Below, piece after piece: positions 7,958 to 17,987 of a DNA stretch of 64,000 nucleotides. Made by a program: the position numbers and the translations under genes. The stretch spans positions 35,014-99,013 of the forward strand of contig JAPZTS010000037.1 in the NCBI GenBank assembly GCA_027533185.1. Direction: 5' to 3'. The DNA comes from Leptospira sp. Its GTDB lineage: Bacteria; Spirochaetota; Leptospiria; Leptospirales; Leptospiraceae. The first letter of the stretch is position 1; every line of letters starts with the position of its first letter. The notes below the pieces were generated by a model, which saw nothing but the letters and a program-made list of their open reading frames with translations, did not search any database and was not told where the DNA came from.

Positions 7958-10900
7958 TTAAGTTCCAAAAGCACTAGTGTAACGTCATCATCAGGAGAGC
8001 GATTCCCTGTAAATTCTTTGATACTCTCGAGAATCAATCGTTTTGCTTCTTTTAATGGATACCCTTTATACCTTTGAACGAGAAGTTGCCAGTCATCTTG
8101 ACCTATCATCACCTTTTCAGAGTTTGTTGCTTCCGTAATTCCATCTGTATACAAAATCAACCGATCACCCGATTGAAGATCTAAGGTTTCTTCTAGGATA
8201 TCAAGTTCTGGAATCCAACCTATCAGTTTTCCTTGGGGTTGGCTCAGGATCGGTTGACTTGATCCTTTCCTGGTAATAATCAGAGGAGGATGACCAGATC
8301 GAGCATGAACAAGTTTTTTCTGATCGAGATCGATATAAACATAGGAAGCAGTCAGAAAAGCTCCTTTCATCTTTCCTACCAAGGTTGCATTTATTTGTTC
8401 CAACATTGCCTGAGGATTTCTAGAAAATCTTGTTTGGGTTGAGAAAGCAATTTTTAACATTGCTGAAATTAATGCTGCAGGTATTCCATGCCCAGAAACA
8501 TCAGCAACTAAAACTCCAATTTCATTTTTAGAAATAGCTACAAAATCAAAAAAATCACCACCTACACGATCCATTGGTTCATAATAGAACTCGGTCCACA
8601 GTCCTGCTAAGTTAGGTGCCTCCTCGGGGAGAATGGAACTTTGGAGTTTTCTTGCGACCTCCAATTCATTTTTAAATGCGATGTATTTGTTTTGCTCGGC
8701 GACTGCTTTTTTTAGAGTCAAAAGATTTTTGGATCTAGAAATCAATTCTCGTTTATCAAAAGGCTTTACAAGATAGTCATTTCCACCAGCTTCCAATGCG
8801 GTCACAATATCTGTAATTTGGTTTTTAGCTGTTAAAAACAAAATAGGAAGCTCATACAAGGAATAGGACTCACGTAATACCGAACAAACATCATATCCAC
8901 TCATACCAGGCATCATGATATCAAGTAACATCAAATCAAATGGTCCAAAATCGCGAACCAAACGAATCGCCTCACCTCCATTTGCTGCCTCAACGACTTC
9001 ACATCCAATGAGAGTTAGATGATTTTTTAAAACTTGCCGATTGATTGGTTCATCATCTACCACTAGAACTCGTATCAAAACTGTTGAATCACCTTCGTCT
9101 AAGTCTTCTTCAATCGGAGAGAGATCGATTACGTCGGTGCTAAACCAAAGTTCTTTTGCTGGATTTTTCTTATATTCAATTGGTATCTCGCCCTCTCTTG
9201 CCAGAGGCAATGTAAAATGAAAGTTTGATCCTTCACCTAACCTAGATTCTACCCAAATACTCCCACCATGTAGTTCTACGAGCCTTTTTGTAATCGCAAG
9301 GCCCAGTCCTGTCCCACCAAATTTCCGTGTGGTGGACGAATCAACCTGTTCAAACGACTGAAAGATATCCGTGAATTTATCTGGCGGAATGCCTACGCCG
9401 GTGTCGGAAATCGATATTTTTGCGAATCTTTCAGATATAGTAGCATTTAGTTCAATCCTGCCTTTTTCGGTAAACTTAATTGCATTCCCAATCAAATTGA
9501 AAAGGATTTGTTGGATTCTTGCCTCGTCTGCTAAAACGGGTGCAAAATCAAAAGGGATGTTATTGCGTACTTGTAAGTTTTTGGTTACATAAAGAGGCCT
9601 TGAAATTACGAGTACTAATTCTGAAATTTGGTGGATATCTACCGATTTTAAATCTAAATCCAAGTCCCGATTCTTCATTTTAGAAAAATCTAATATATCA
9701 TCAACTAAAGAAGAGAGTCTTTTTCCCGAGCTAATGATCATTCCTAAATTTTGCCTTTGGTCCGGCGAAAGTTTACCGCCAAAACCATCGAACATAGATT
9801 CTGCGATTCCAATAATTCCATTGAGTGGCGTTTTTAATTCATGAGAAGTATTTGCTAAAAATTCATCTTTGAGTTTATCGAGTGCAAGTAGTCTCTTAGA
9901 CAAGGACTCAACTTGACTGAATGCTCTACTAAATCTTCGTGAGAGGGTTAAAGATTGAAAGAGTATAAACAAAAAAATACCGATAGGAACTGCTTCTATG
10001 GTATAGATGATCTGATTTGCGTTGAGAATATCTATTACGGAAGCAATAGCCATGGAGAGGAGACCACAGGTAAAAAGGATACTTCCCTCTTCCCTATACC
10101 AAGTAGCACGAAATACACCTTGCAGGATTATCAATACTCCATATAAAAAAAGGAAATTATAATATTTATTTAAGCTTGTGAAAACTACCGTAGGCACTAC
10201 AAGAACAAGTACTGAAAAGAAGAGAATGGGGAAAAAAAGTGACCAAGACATCCACTTCGGATAGTATTTTGGGTAAAACTCTCTGAAAAAGGCAAAAAAC
10301 AAATAGGGAGATATGTAGAATGTTAGAAACTCGATTCGCAAACAGTTCGCCCAACCTAACACCTCTTCTAATTCGATGTAAACGAACCTCTCACCTGTAA
10401 AAAGGGTTCGAATGGACAATAGCAATGCAGCCAAACCGAACAGATAGTTACCTGAGTCTGTACTCCTCCAATAATAGAGTCCAAAATGATATAAAGCGAT
10501 TATAAATACGGCACCTGCAAGGAATAGAGAAGAAGCAATATCTCTAACGTTCGCTTGTTGAACTAATTCCCACTCACCGAATAGGGGAGGTTCCCACATG
10601 CCACCTTTAGCGTGGTGGAAATTTGAAATTTCAAAAACCAGTTCATTTTCGCCATCTTTAAAGCGGACACTATAAATTTGAGATTCATAGGATGGGACCC
10701 CGACGAGAGGATCTTTGGAAACAACACCCGCCCCTCCTAAAAATTCACCATTCCAGTAGACTCGGGAAGCAGTAGCCTGGTCCAAAGATTTTATCCCAAA
10801 GGCAATATCCGAGCTGATACCCTCTGGTTTGGTCAGTTTGAGTCGGTAGGAACCAAAACCGTTTCCAGACCCAAGAACTGCATTCCAAAGCCCAGGAACT

Positions 10901-11154
10901 TGTAAACGAATGGAATGTCTATTTTCGCCAAGTGATAGGAATTGGCTCGGAAAAAATTCCCAAGTTCCTTCTAAAGGAATCGGAACTCCGATTTTTTTGG
11001 CGATAGGTTCCTTTGCTTCCGACCAAATGCACTCTGGAAAACCTAAAAATAGGCCGAGAGAAAGTAATAGATACTGTAAAATGATTCGGTGCAATAGGGA
11101 CAAGATTCGGATTTTTTTTAAAAATACGAGTAAAAAAGAGTACAAAAATTCCAT
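7954..11154 (-). CDS. 7TMR-DISM hybrid histidine kinase with receiver and SpoIIE/PP2C phosphatase domains
   Basis: A 1066-residue signalling protein joining phosphorelay and protein-phosphatase output. Order: N-terminal hydrophobic signal; periplasmic jelly-roll-like sensor (about 50-200); seven membrane helices (about 205-405); HisKA with H438 in NTSHELKTPLNG; HATPase_c with NLIGNAIKF, DTGVGIPP and GGTGLGLA; receiver with phospho-acceptor D745 in LLDIMMPG; and a C-terminal SpoIIE domain with GGDFFDF and DVSGHGIPAA. The periplasmic 7TMR-DISM module usually binds carbohydrate-like ligands. I chose the ATG at 11154 because a longer start at 11220 would overlap fliJ by 44 bp. It lies inverted between fliI and fliJ, so it may modulate motility or depend on antisense transcription. 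The target of its phosphatase is unknown. Confidence 0.92.
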   Translation of the reverse strand: MEFLYSFLLVFLKKIRILSLLHRIILQYLLLSLGLFLGFPECIWSEAKEPIAKKIGVPIPLEGTWEFFPSQFLSLGENRHSIRLQVPGLWNAVLGSGNGFGSYRLKLTKPEGISSDIAFGIKSLDQATASRVYWNGEFLGGAGVVSKDPLVGVPSYESQIYSVRFKDGENELVFEISNFHHAKGGMWEPPLFGEWELVQQANVRDIASSLFLAGAVFIIALYHFGLYYWRSTDSGNYLFGLAALLLSIRTLFTGERFVYIELEEVLGWANCLRIEFLTFYISPYLFFAFFREFYPKYYPKWMSWSLFFPILFFSVLVLVVPTVVFTSLNKYYNFLFLYGVLIILQGVFRATWYREEGSILFTCGLLSMAIASVIDILNANQIIYTIEAVPIGIFLFILFQSLTLSRRFSRAFSQVESLSKRLLALDKLKDEFLANTSHELKTPLNGIIGIAESMFDGFGGKLSPDQRQNLGMIISSGKRLSSLVDDILDFSKMKNRDLDLDLKSVDIHQISELVLVISRPLYVTKNLQVRNNIPFDFAPVLADEARIQQILFNLIGNAIKFTEKGRIELNATISERFAKISISDTGVGIPPDKFTDIFQSFEQVDSSTTRKFGGTGLGLAITKRLVELHGGSIWVESRLGEGSNFHFTLPLAREGEIPIEYKKNPAKELWFSTDVIDLSPIEEDLDEGDSTVLIRVLVVDDEPINRQVLKNHLTLIGCEVVEAANGGEAIRLVRDFGPFDLMLLDIMMPGMSGYDVCSVLRESYSLYELPILFLTAKNQITDIVTALEAGGNDYLVKPFDKRELISRSKNLLTLKKAVAEQNKYIAFKNELEVARKLQSSILPEEAPNLAGLWTEFYYEPMDRVGGDFFDFVAISKNEIGVLVADVSGHGIPAALISAMLKIAFSTQTRFSRNPQAMLEQINATLVGKMKGAFLTASYVYIDLDQKKLVHARSGHPPLIITRKGSSQPILSQPQGKLIGWIPELDILEETLDLQSGDRLILYTDGITEATNSEKVMIGQDDWQLLVQRYKGYPLKEAKRLILESIKEFTGNRSPDDDVTLVLLELN

Positions 11155-11176
11155 GGAAAGGTAGAAATAGACAGTT

Positions 11177-11779
11177 GTGAAACGCTTCCAATTTAGTTTA
11201 GAGACATTACTTAAGCTCAAAGCTAGAAAAGAAGAAGAAGAAATCCGAAGGCTATCCTCAGTAGTTTCTAAACTAAACCAACTAATCGCGGAAAAAGAGA
11301 CAAACCAATTGGAGATCTCTCGTTCGTATCAGATGATCACAAATTCCGCTAAAGTAGGAACTAGTTTAAATGATTACATTTCAATCGAGAGATATATCCA
11401 AGGTCTAACAAAACGCAATGAGGATTTGGAATCGAGAATTGCAAATCAAAATTCAGAAGTAGACCTTGTCAGAAAAGATGTGTTAGTTGCACGTAAAAAC
11501 AAACGAGTTATTGAGATTCTGAAGGAACGACGATATCTCGAATGGAAAAAGAAAAGAAAGAGAATCGAACAAAAAGAAGTGGAAGAATTCAATTTAATGA
11601 TTGATGAATTCCACAAATGGGAGCCACCCTTTCAATCGAATCAAAAAACGAAACAAAAACCAAAAACTTTTCGGATTCTCAGTCGTGAGGATGGTGGTGA
11701 TGAGTTGACTTCCGATTTCAAAACCTTACGTGACTTTTATGAAAAATTTTATTTAGGACAAGGAAAACAAAATGGCTAG
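11177..11779 (+). CDS. fliJ: Flagellar export chaperone FliJ
   Basis: Small coiled-coil protein that links FliI to the FlhA export gate. It starts MKRFQFSLETLLKLKARKEE, the characteristic FliJ N-terminus, and is almost wholly charged helix with heptad-like spacing. At 200 residues it is longer than the enterobacterial protein (about 147) but within the spirochaete range; the extra C-terminal 50 residues are less helical. The start is GTG, 22 bp from the divergent kinase start. Its stop overlaps the flbB start by eight bases, so fliJ and flbB are translationally coupled. Confidence 0.86.
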   Translation: MKRFQFSLETLLKLKARKEEEEIRRLSSVVSKLNQLIAEKETNQLEISRSYQMITNSAKVGTSLNDYISIERYIQGLTKRNEDLESRIANQNSEVDLVRKDVLVARKNKRVIEILKERRYLEWKKKRKRIEQKEVEEFNLMIDEFHKWEPPFQSNQKTKQKPKTFRILSREDGGDELTSDFKTLRDFYEKFYLGQGKQNG

Positions 11780-12422
11780 TATAACAGACGGTACGAGATC
11801 GTTTTTTTTGATCGTTCTTATTTTCTTTTTGATCTCTATTGGTTTTTTTGTTTTCGATTATTTTCAAGTAATCAATGCTGAAGACTATCTTCCGTTTTTA
11901 AAAAAACAACCTAGCTTAGTTGACCAGGATTTGCTTTCACCTACAGAACTTGAAAAGCTGGAAATGGAAAAGGCGAAGGAAAGGTTGATTGCCGATCGGG
12001 AAGAGCTAGAACTCATGAAACGCGAGTTAGAAGAAAAATCCCAAAGCCTAAGTTCTGACAAAGAACGATTAGAAGAACTTAAAGAAGGGATACAAAAAAA
12101 AGAAAAGGAAATGGCTGAAAAACTTAAGAGAGATAACCAAAGATCTGAGAAGGTTAAAGTTCTCGCGAATAAAGTTGCCAATATGCCTCCTGAGTCGGCC
12201 AGAGATATGCTTCTCAATTGGCCAGATTATGATATTATCGAAGTTTTTGAACAAATGGATCGGGATGCAGAAGAAGACGGCCGCCAGACAATTACAACCT
12301 ACTTACTAACTCTTTTTCCTGCGGAACGAAGATCTGTAATCTCTAACAAATGGTTGGACGCAAGTTCCAGAAATGTTCCAGGTTATGGTAAAGCAATCGA
12401 CGATGATGACAGAGAGCCTTAA
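11772..12422 (+). CDS. flbB: FlbB/MotE-like periplasmic flagellar collar protein
   Basis: Predicted membrane-anchored periplasmic protein of the spirochaete flagellar collar, which in Borrelia recruits further collar proteins and helps position stators. One membrane helix lies at about 12-31. A long coiled coil follows (about 60-140, rich in Glu, Lys and Leu), then a compact helical C-terminal domain (about 140-205, MPPESARDMLLNWPDYDI) of the MotE/MgtE-N type. Position directly after fliJ matches the order in other spirochaetes, which supports the name. The protein has no catalytic motif. The name is family-level; function in this organism is inferred. Confidence 0.78.
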   Translation: MASITDGTRSFFLIVLIFFLISIGFFVFDYFQVINAEDYLPFLKKQPSLVDQDLLSPTELEKLEMEKAKERLIADREELELMKRELEEKSQSLSSDKERLEELKEGIQKKEKEMAEKLKRDNQRSEKVKVLANKVANMPPESARDMLLNWPDYDIIEVFEQMDRDAEEDGRQTITTYLLTLFPAERRSVISNKWLDASSRNVPGYGKAIDDDDREP

Positions 12423-12438
12423 CTCACTTGTCTCGTGG

Positions 12439-12993
12439 TTAGGATTTTAAAAGGATATCCTTAACTTTTTGAACGGCATCTTCTAAAATATCATTTACCA
12501 CAATATAGTCAAAGGTATGGGCTTCGTCCAATTCATTAAATCCATTCTGGATGCGTTTTTCGATGCTAGATTGAGAGTCGGTCCCGCGTCGGATTAATCT
12601 CTCGATCCAAATCTCACGACTGGGTGGTTCTATAAAAATTGTTATGGAATCGGGGCGAATCGATTTAACCGACTTCGCACCTTGAACGTCTAAATCGAGT
12701 ATTACTTTTTTATTCTCACCTATTGCTTGTAAAATGGGAGTTTTCGGAGTTCCGTAAAAATTACCGTGAACTTCTGCCCATTCATAAAACTCACCTTGCT
12801 CTATTTTCTTTTTAAATTCAGGCACAGTCAAAAAGTAGTAGGTTTTTCCTTCCTCGTCTCCAGGTCTTGGTGTACGGGTTGTACAAGAGATTGAGAAGAA
12901 AAACTCAGGATATTCTGACAAAATCTTAGAGATGATGGTTGATTTACCACCTCCGGCAACAGATGAAATGATAAATAGGTTTGGATGAGACAC
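12439..12993 (-). CDS. gmk: Guanylate kinase
   Basis: Phosphorylates GMP or dGMP to the diphosphate with ATP in the cytoplasm. The 184-residue length and fold are standard: P-loop SSVAGGGKST (10-19, slightly divergent from the usual GPSGAGKST), the GMP-binding SCTTRTPRPGDEEGKTYYF segment, EFYEWAEVHGNFYGTP, and the lid IERLIRRGTDS. The start is GTG and overlaps the remA stop by one base (TAGTG), so the two genes are coupled. remA followed by gmk is a common bacterial arrangement. Confidence 0.96.
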   Translation of the reverse strand: MSHPNLFIISSVAGGGKSTIISKILSEYPEFFFSISCTTRTPRPGDEEGKTYYFLTVPEFKKKIEQGEFYEWAEVHGNFYGTPKTPILQAIGENKKVILDLDVQGAKSVKSIRPDSITIFIEPPSREIWIERLIRRGTDSQSSIEKRIQNGFNELDEAHTFDYIVVNDILEDAVQKVKDILLKS

Positions 12994-13280
12994 TATTCTT
13001 CATCCTCTTCTTCAAGTCCGATACTATTATCACCAGATTCTAGTCTTTTGTGTAGGCTTTCTGGACGAATTGCAGAAAGTAGAATATGCCCTGTTTCTAA
13101 TACAAGGATTGAGCGAGTTTTTCTTCCGCCAGTTGCATCTACTAATTTGGAACTTGTTTTTGCCTCAGATCGGAGTCGTTTTGCTCCTGCCCCATCGGCT
13201 TGCAAAATTGTAAGTATTTTTGAAACAAATACTACATTTGAAAATCCAATATTCAGGACAGGGAAGGAAGCCATTGGCAC
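12993..13280 (-). CDS. remA: RemA/DUF370 family regulator
   Basis: Small DNA-binding-type protein of the RemA (DUF370) family; in Bacillus it activates extracellular matrix genes and binds DNA as a ring-shaped oligomer. The [18 protein letters not shown] start and the [37 protein letters not shown] core are characteristic. The C-terminus is a short acidic tail. The ATG two codons downstream (13274) gives [10 protein letters not shown] and is an equally good start. It is in a minus-strand run after flagellar genes, five bases after the previous stop, and coupled to gmk. A link to motility or matrix control here is inference. Confidence 0.88.
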   Translation of the reverse strand: MPMASFPVLNIGFSNVVFVSKILTILQADGAGAKRLRSEAKTSSKLVDATGGRKTRSILVLETGHILLSAIRPESLHKRLESGDNSIGLEEEDEE

Positions 13281-13285
13281 ATTAT

Positions 13286-14266
13286 TTAAATTCTTCTAGA
13301 TCGATCAAGCCGAATCGTTTCAATCAAATGAATTTCATGTGTTCCGATGTTCATAGCTTCAGAAATGTCATCCCGACTGTAGCCTTTTTTGATTAGGTGA
13401 ACTACCTTATCAATTTTACTCGCAGTGGACGGAAGCTCCTCTAATGCTGATTCAATGGAAAGCTCAACTTTTTGAATTGAATTTTTTTGGTAAGCCGCAA
13501 AACTCGGATCATTCTTTTTAGATACCTCATTCATAAACTCCCTACGTTTATTGGTATCTATATATCGAGTTTCAACATCTCTTTCTTCCTGGAAAGGGTT
13601 TCCTCCAACAGTATAATCTGTTTTAGGACGTAATATAGGCACTTCTAATGAATCAATTGCTTCGGCAGATGGCATTTGATTTCCGTCCATACCAAAAATC
13701 CCTTTAACAGCCTTACCCAATTTTCCAAAGGCAATATTTACAGCACCTTCTGTTGTTTCCACCTCATCTACTGCCGTCACAAATTGATTTTGTTGGTAGA
13801 TCCTTCCAATTCCAGTTCTTTGTTCCCTGAGCTCTACAATTGTTTCTGGACTGGTATCCCGTTTCGAATCTTTCTTTGAACTTAGATCCACCTCCAAACT
13901 AGATTCCGATTTGTTCCCTGCAATTTCTGCCGGAGCTCCTCCTAGAGATTGTTTTTCAAGATGAAATGAAGGATTTGATGGAAAAATTTCCTCTTTCATG
14001 GAGAGGCCCATTTTTTCGTAATGTTTGAACTCGGAAAAAAGCTTTTCTGCTTTTTCCATCATTTGCCGTAATGCGACTAATCTCGATTCGATGACGTTTA
14101 CCGTAGCATCTAACTCCCGTATGGTTTCAGAAGTTGCCAAGTCAATGGCTCGATTTAGTCTTTTGTCGTAATAGTCATTTACCGATTTTTGAACTTTAGC
14201 AGAGATAAATACATACATCATCCCGCAAAAAAGTACGTTGATGAGTACAAGTGAAAATAATTCCAT
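13286..14266 (-). CDS. Membrane-anchored coiled-coil protein with C-terminal HTH-like segment, flagellar cluster
   Basis: A 326-residue protein of unknown function. It has one N-terminal membrane helix (about 3-23) and a coiled coil (about 25-95). A long polar, low-complexity middle follows. The C-terminal 40 residues resemble a helix-turn-helix ([20 protein letters not shown]). The design resembles small membrane proteins with a terminal HTH found in flagellar operons of spirochaetes and firmicutes. The run fliA, FapA-type gene, a 96-residue gene, this gene, remA and gmk looks like one operon with short gaps. No enzyme motif is seen. Confidence 0.72.
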   Translation of the reverse strand: MELFSLVLINVLFCGMMYVFISAKVQKSVNDYYDKRLNRAIDLATSETIRELDATVNVIESRLVALRQMMEKAEKLFSEFKHYEKMGLSMKEEIFPSNPSFHLEKQSLGGAPAEIAGNKSESSLEVDLSSKKDSKRDTSPETIVELREQRTGIGRIYQQNQFVTAVDEVETTEGAVNIAFGKLGKAVKGIFGMDGNQMPSAEAIDSLEVPILRPKTDYTVGGNPFQEERDVETRYIDTNKRREFMNEVSKKNDPSFAAYQKNSIQKVELSIESALEELPSTASKIDKVVHLIKKGYSRDDISEAMNIGTHEIHLIETIRLDRSRRI

Positions 14267-14308
14267 ACATTCTCCTAGAAACTGTCTCCAACAACATTCT
14301 AAGGAAAA

Positions 14309-14599
14309 TTAAACTTTTGAATCGAAAACGGATCCTTCTTCCTGGTTTCTTTTATTATAAATTAGACCTGACCTAGAGTAGGAAAGAACGGACGGCTCTT
14401 TCTCATCCTTTGCTCGGGCAGTAGAACCGCTGTTGTTTTGTTTTGTTTCAGGGACGGACTGCGCACGGATCTGAGTTTGTAAGGCGGCTTTCTGAAGCTC
14501 AACCACCTGGTTTTGGTGGGTAAAGGGATTTTCTGCCTGAGCACGACGAGCAAAATCGTAATGGTGCGCATGGCTTACAAACGTCTCATTGAGTTGCAT
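14309..14599 (-). CDS. Small conserved-looking protein, flagellar cluster
   Basis: A 96-residue hydrophilic protein I do not recognise. It is rich in Gln, Asn, Ala and Ser, has several His near the N-terminus (HAHHYDF) and no membrane segment. A GGGAGGGA ribosome site is visible just before the ATG, and the stop of the upstream FapA-type gene lies 12 bases away, so it is probably translated as part of the operon. Confidence 0.6.
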   Translation of the reverse strand: MQLNETFVSHAHHYDFARRAQAENPFTHQNQVVELQKAALQTQIRAQSVPETKQNNSGSTARAKDEKEPSVLSYSRSGLIYNKRNQEEGSVFDSKV

Positions 14600-14611
14600 A
14601 CTTCCCTCCCT

Positions 14612-16603
14612 CTAATTCCTAGATTTACCACGACCTCGTTTTTTTCTCCAGTCATTTTTATCTTCATCTGGATCTTCGTACGGCATACTTCGGACTTGGT
14701 TCTCTTCTTCGTAAAATGTCTTCGCTTTGGTTTCGTGTCGGAGTTTGAATTCGGAGTTTCGGATTCTCATGCTCACACCAGGGAAAACCGTTTTTTCGAC
14801 TGAAATCCGGCCACTGGCAGCCTGCTCATCCATATACTCAGTCAATGTGCGGATTTCGTTTTCGTATTCTGCGATCCGTTTTTCGAGCTTTTTAGTTCCT
14901 GCTTCCAATTTTTGCAAATGTGCTTCGTTTTCCGCACTAAAAGTAGAGGGATCATTATCCTTCCTTGCTTTTAATGTTCGCATCGTTTTTGTCAATTGGT
15001 CGTGTTTGTCTCGGTTTTCTTTTTTCTTGAGTTCGTATTCTTCTATCTGTTTGAGAATCTTTGGATTGTTACCAACAATTAAATCGGTTTGTGGGTTTGC
15101 CTGTGAGCCAATGATCTTTGCAGAAATCAGTTGAGCAGCCTGTATGGTTCCACCCACAATCTGCCCTCGTTTGCCCTTACAACTCACCTTGCCACCGGCC
15201 ATAAGTTGCGAGTGGAGAATCCCTTCTTGGACAATGATATCCTTTTCCGTGATCACCGTTGCATTTTGGATAAACTTCGCTACGATGTTTCCGCCAGTTG
15301 ATTCTACCCGTGCTTCTTCACGACCGGTGATCCCCTGCCTAACGATAATATCCCCATCCGCTTCGACCACAGCCTTTTGGATGGTTCCATAAATCTCAAT
15401 ATTTCCTGCGGCTTTTACAGAGTAATTGTCCTCGACGTTTCCTGTGATGATAATGGAACCAAGGAAAGTTACATTACCCGTTCGAACTCCAACATCCCCA
15501 TTGATTCTGTATACAGTTTCAACAGAGAGTCGCCCTGCAACATAAACAACTTGTCCATTCACCTCGGCAGTTAGGCGCATTTTATCTTCGGATAGGATCG
15601 TACCTTTCCCCTGTTTCAGCTCCGTGTCGGAGCCGTCTTTTGCAGGCAGTACCATACCAAAGAGATTGCGTCCAAACTTTCCTTTTTCAGCAGGGATCTT
15701 TTCTGCGAGGAGTTGTCCAACCACCACGTTTTCAATCATATCCAAGTCTTTGTAGTCAACCCGGCCTGACTGATCTTCTTTAAAATTTATTTTCTTTTCA
15801 GTTCGAACATAGTATTTGATTTCCGCATTGCGTCCGTTCACTGGGAAATCACCCTCCGCACCGATAAAAGGTTTGTTGGAGACGTCTTCTTCTAAATGTT
15901 TCCGTATCTCTTCTTCTTTCAGACCATGAGCAACACCCATCCCTTTCAGAGCGGCTACTACATCGCTCACTTCTAAATCGCGACCACCAGGTCGAGCGGG
16001 AAATACCGTGACAAACGCCCGCATGTTTTCTTGGGCAATTTCTACATTGCAACTGGAATCATTGCCTGGTTTTGGTTTTTGGTTGGAAATAAGGATCGGT
16101 TGGCCTTTTTCCTCTCGGATAATTTTATTGATAAGAGCAGGATCGACTCCCGCAACCCCGCGAAACGAGAGTTTTTTGGAGACATCGGCAAGGGTCATAT
16201 GTGCTCCCTCACCCGTGGGTGGATAAACGGTCAAAAATACACCGGTTCGATATATCTTTACGGAAACACGCCCATCTTTATTTTTTGGTGTTACTAATTC
16301 TTTTAGCTCTTTGGAAACTAACTTTCCACTTCCACCCGTAAGTGCTTCATCTAAAGAAGTAAGTTCGTCTAACAACAAATCATCGGGAATAATGGATACA
16401 CGGATGTGATACGGCTCAGAAAAAAATAAACTCTTTTTACCACGTTTTAAAACTTTATAGTCGAGTTCATGAATCTTTCGATTCAGATGGGCAGACGCAA
16501 GGTTCAAACACTCTTCAATGGAGTCTGCTATCACCTCAACCTGTTCTTTTTCCTTACGTTCGAACTCGCTCAGTTCCTCAGTAAGATACTCGGTGAGTGA
16601 CAT
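14612..16603 (-). CDS. FapA-type (DUF342) protein with Jag-N-like N-terminus
   Basis: A 663-residue cytoplasmic protein. Residues about 20-75 resemble the Jag N-terminal domain ([19 protein letters not shown] then [13 protein letters not shown]), a module often attached to RNA- or polymer-associated proteins. The middle (about 110-520) carries FapA/DUF342 features, including the long right-handed beta-helix of short GNI-, GDI- and GGNIVA-type repeats. A coiled coil (about 530-600) and a basic tail end it. FapA proteins are tied to flagellar assembly or polar localisation in Vibrio, though the mechanism is not settled. It follows fliA by six bases, consistent with a flagellar role. Confidence 0.85.
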   Translation of the reverse strand: MSLTEYLTEELSEFERKEKEQVEVIADSIEECLNLASAHLNRKIHELDYKVLKRGKKSLFFSEPYHIRVSIIPDDLLLDELTSLDEALTGGSGKLVSKELKELVTPKNKDGRVSVKIYRTGVFLTVYPPTGEGAHMTLADVSKKLSFRGVAGVDPALINKIIREEKGQPILISNQKPKPGNDSSCNVEIAQENMRAFVTVFPARPGGRDLEVSDVVAALKGMGVAHGLKEEEIRKHLEEDVSNKPFIGAEGDFPVNGRNAEIKYYVRTEKKINFKEDQSGRVDYKDLDMIENVVVGQLLAEKIPAEKGKFGRNLFGMVLPAKDGSDTELKQGKGTILSEDKMRLTAEVNGQVVYVAGRLSVETVYRINGDVGVRTGNVTFLGSIIITGNVEDNYSVKAAGNIEIYGTIQKAVVEADGDIIVRQGITGREEARVESTGGNIVAKFIQNATVITEKDIIVQEGILHSQLMAGGKVSCKGKRGQIVGGTIQAAQLISAKIIGSQANPQTDLIVGNNPKILKQIEEYELKKKENRDKHDQLTKTMRTLKARKDNDPSTFSAENEAHLQKLEAGTKKLEKRIAEYENEIRTLTEYMDEQAASGRISVEKTVFPGVSMRIRNSEFKLRHETKAKTFYEEENQVRSMPYEDPDEDKNDWRKKRGRGKSRN

Positions 16604-16609
16604 GGAACT

Positions 16610-17410
16610 TTACCTTTTTTGGATGGCAGATTTGACTTTAGAGAGTTTGCTGCGAAGGCGTGCCACAGCTTTCGTGTGTAGCTGAGAAATTCGAGATTCG
16701 GTTACTTCCAAAACTTCTCCGATTTCTTTCAGTGTAAGATCTTCGTAATAGTAGAGTACGATCACCTTTTTTTCTTTTTCAGGAAGGGATTGGATCGATT
16801 CAACGATCACGTTTTTGATTTCTTCTTTCTCGATGATATTGTCTGGGTTCATATTCATCGGTGATTCCAAAGTCTCCATAAAAGAAACTTCATCATTCTC
16901 ATCACCGAGAAACCAGATGTCGTTTAGAGAAACAAGTGATGTCCCAGAGAGTTTGGAAAGGAGGGAATTGTATTCTTCCATGGAAACGCCGAGCTCTTTT
17001 GCGATCTCTTCGTCTTCCACTTTTTTCCCTTCTTTGTTTTCCAACATCGCTATGATGTTTTCCAACTGTTTTGCCTTCTGGCGGATCGAACGAGGTATCC
17101 AATCGACTGATCTAAGTTCGTCGAAAATAGATCCACGGATACGTGTCATAGCATAGGTTTTGAATTTAATTTCACGAGATGGGTCGAATTTTTCAATAGC
17201 GTCTAACAAACCGAAAACGCCATAACTAACCAAATCCTCAAATTCCACATTTTGAGGCATCCCGATGGCAATACGACCCGCAACATGTTTTACGAGCGGA
17301 GAATACTTCTCTACTAGATAGGATCTGATTTCGGGATTTTTGGAAACACGATAGTCCTTCCAAAGTCCGGTCTCATCAAATTGATTGTATTTGTCTAGCA
17401 GTCTTGACAT
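16610..17410 (-). CDS. fliA: RNA polymerase sigma factor FliA/WhiG (sigma-28)
   Basis: Alternative sigma factor for late flagellar and chemotaxis genes. Region 2 ([28 protein letters not shown], then the [15 protein letters not shown] core) and region 4 ([49 protein letters not shown]) are complete. The region-3 motif [18 protein letters not shown] is typical of FliA/WhiG. Length 266 is normal. I see no Shine-Dalgarno before the ATG; instead a CCGGA-TG-TCCGG hairpin lies 7-18 bases upstream. Position downstream of flhF and flhG matches flagellar regulatory clusters elsewhere. An anti-sigma FlgM gene is not in this window. Confidence 0.95.
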   Translation of the reverse strand: MSRLLDKYNQFDETGLWKDYRVSKNPEIRSYLVEKYSPLVKHVAGRIAIGMPQNVEFEDLVSYGVFGLLDAIEKFDPSREIKFKTYAMTRIRGSIFDELRSVDWIPRSIRQKAKQLENIIAMLENKEGKKVEDEEIAKELGVSMEEYNSLLSKLSGTSLVSLNDIWFLGDENDEVSFMETLESPMNMNPDNIIEKEEIKNVIVESIQSLPEKEKKVIVLYYYEDLTLKEIGEVLEVTESRISQLHTKAVARLRSKLSKVKSAIQKR

Positions 17411-17416
17411 ATGGGC

Positions 17417-17428
17417 CCGGACATCCGG
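17417..17428 (-). promoter_or_regulatory. GC-rich palindrome in the fliA leader
   Basis: A perfect 5-bp inverted repeat, CCGGA/TCCGG with a 2-base centre, lies 7-18 bases before the fliA start, where a ribosome site would be expected. It may be an operator or a translational element. It is short, so chance is possible. Confidence 0.35.
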
Positions 17429-17513
17429 AATCTCTTTACTTTATAGAAAAAATCGTAAAGAAACGAAAATTACAAGAGGATTTTTTTCTTATGTCCTCTA
17501 AAAAGCGAAATTT

Positions 17514-17987
17514 TCACCCTTCTTGCATATCATCTTTGGCCATCATGGTTCGGATGGCCTCAGCCATGAGTTTTGGCTCATTTTTGATGGCAATTTTGTC
17601 CACGATGATGTGGTCTCCATATTTTCCTGATTTAGCCATGGCAAGCCTTGCTTCTGCTGCATCTTCTACAGAAGTTTGAACTCCAAAGGCATCGGAACCC
17701 ATTCCATCGGATCCAGCCTCAAAGCCACCTTCCATTCCATCGTGGGACTCTTCAGAGCTTCCAAAACCGCCCATACCTTCCAGAGAGAGTCCACTCAAGA
17801 ACTCTAAGAATTCGGGTACTTTTTTCTCGAGAGTGGCAAAGACACCGAATCCGAGCCCGCCGAAGGCCAAAGTAGAAAGGAATGAGACAAAAAGTATGTA
17901 CGTAATCCGATTCCCAACAAGGAACCCAGATACGGAGCTAATGATGGCACCGAGAACGGCAAACCCGAGTATAAATCCGATCTGCAC
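17514..17987 (-). CDS. Small membrane protein between flhG and fliA
   Basis: A 157-residue protein of unknown function. Two membrane helices (about 4-24 and 28-52) are followed by a Gly/Ser/Met/Asp-rich flexible segment (about 75-105) and a helical C-terminus (VEDAAEARLAMAKSGKYGDHIIVDKIAIKNEP). It begins one base after the flhG stop and so is translationally coupled to it. Its place in the flhF-flhG-fliA run suggests a flagellar number or placement role, but nothing in the sequence proves this. Confidence 0.72.
   Translation of the reverse strand: MQIGFILGFAVLGAIISSVSGFLVGNRITYILFVSFLSTLAFGGLGFGVFATLEKKVPEFLEFLSGLSLEGMGGFGSSEESHDGMEGGFEAGSDGMGSDAFGVQTSVEDAAEARLAMAKSGKYGDHIIVDKIAIKNEPKLMAEAIRTMMAKDDMQEG

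Noticed and set aside
7954..11154. Kinase gene as part of a transposon inserted in the flagellar operon
   Set aside because: No inverted repeats, target duplication or transposase at its borders; composition looks like the flanking genes.
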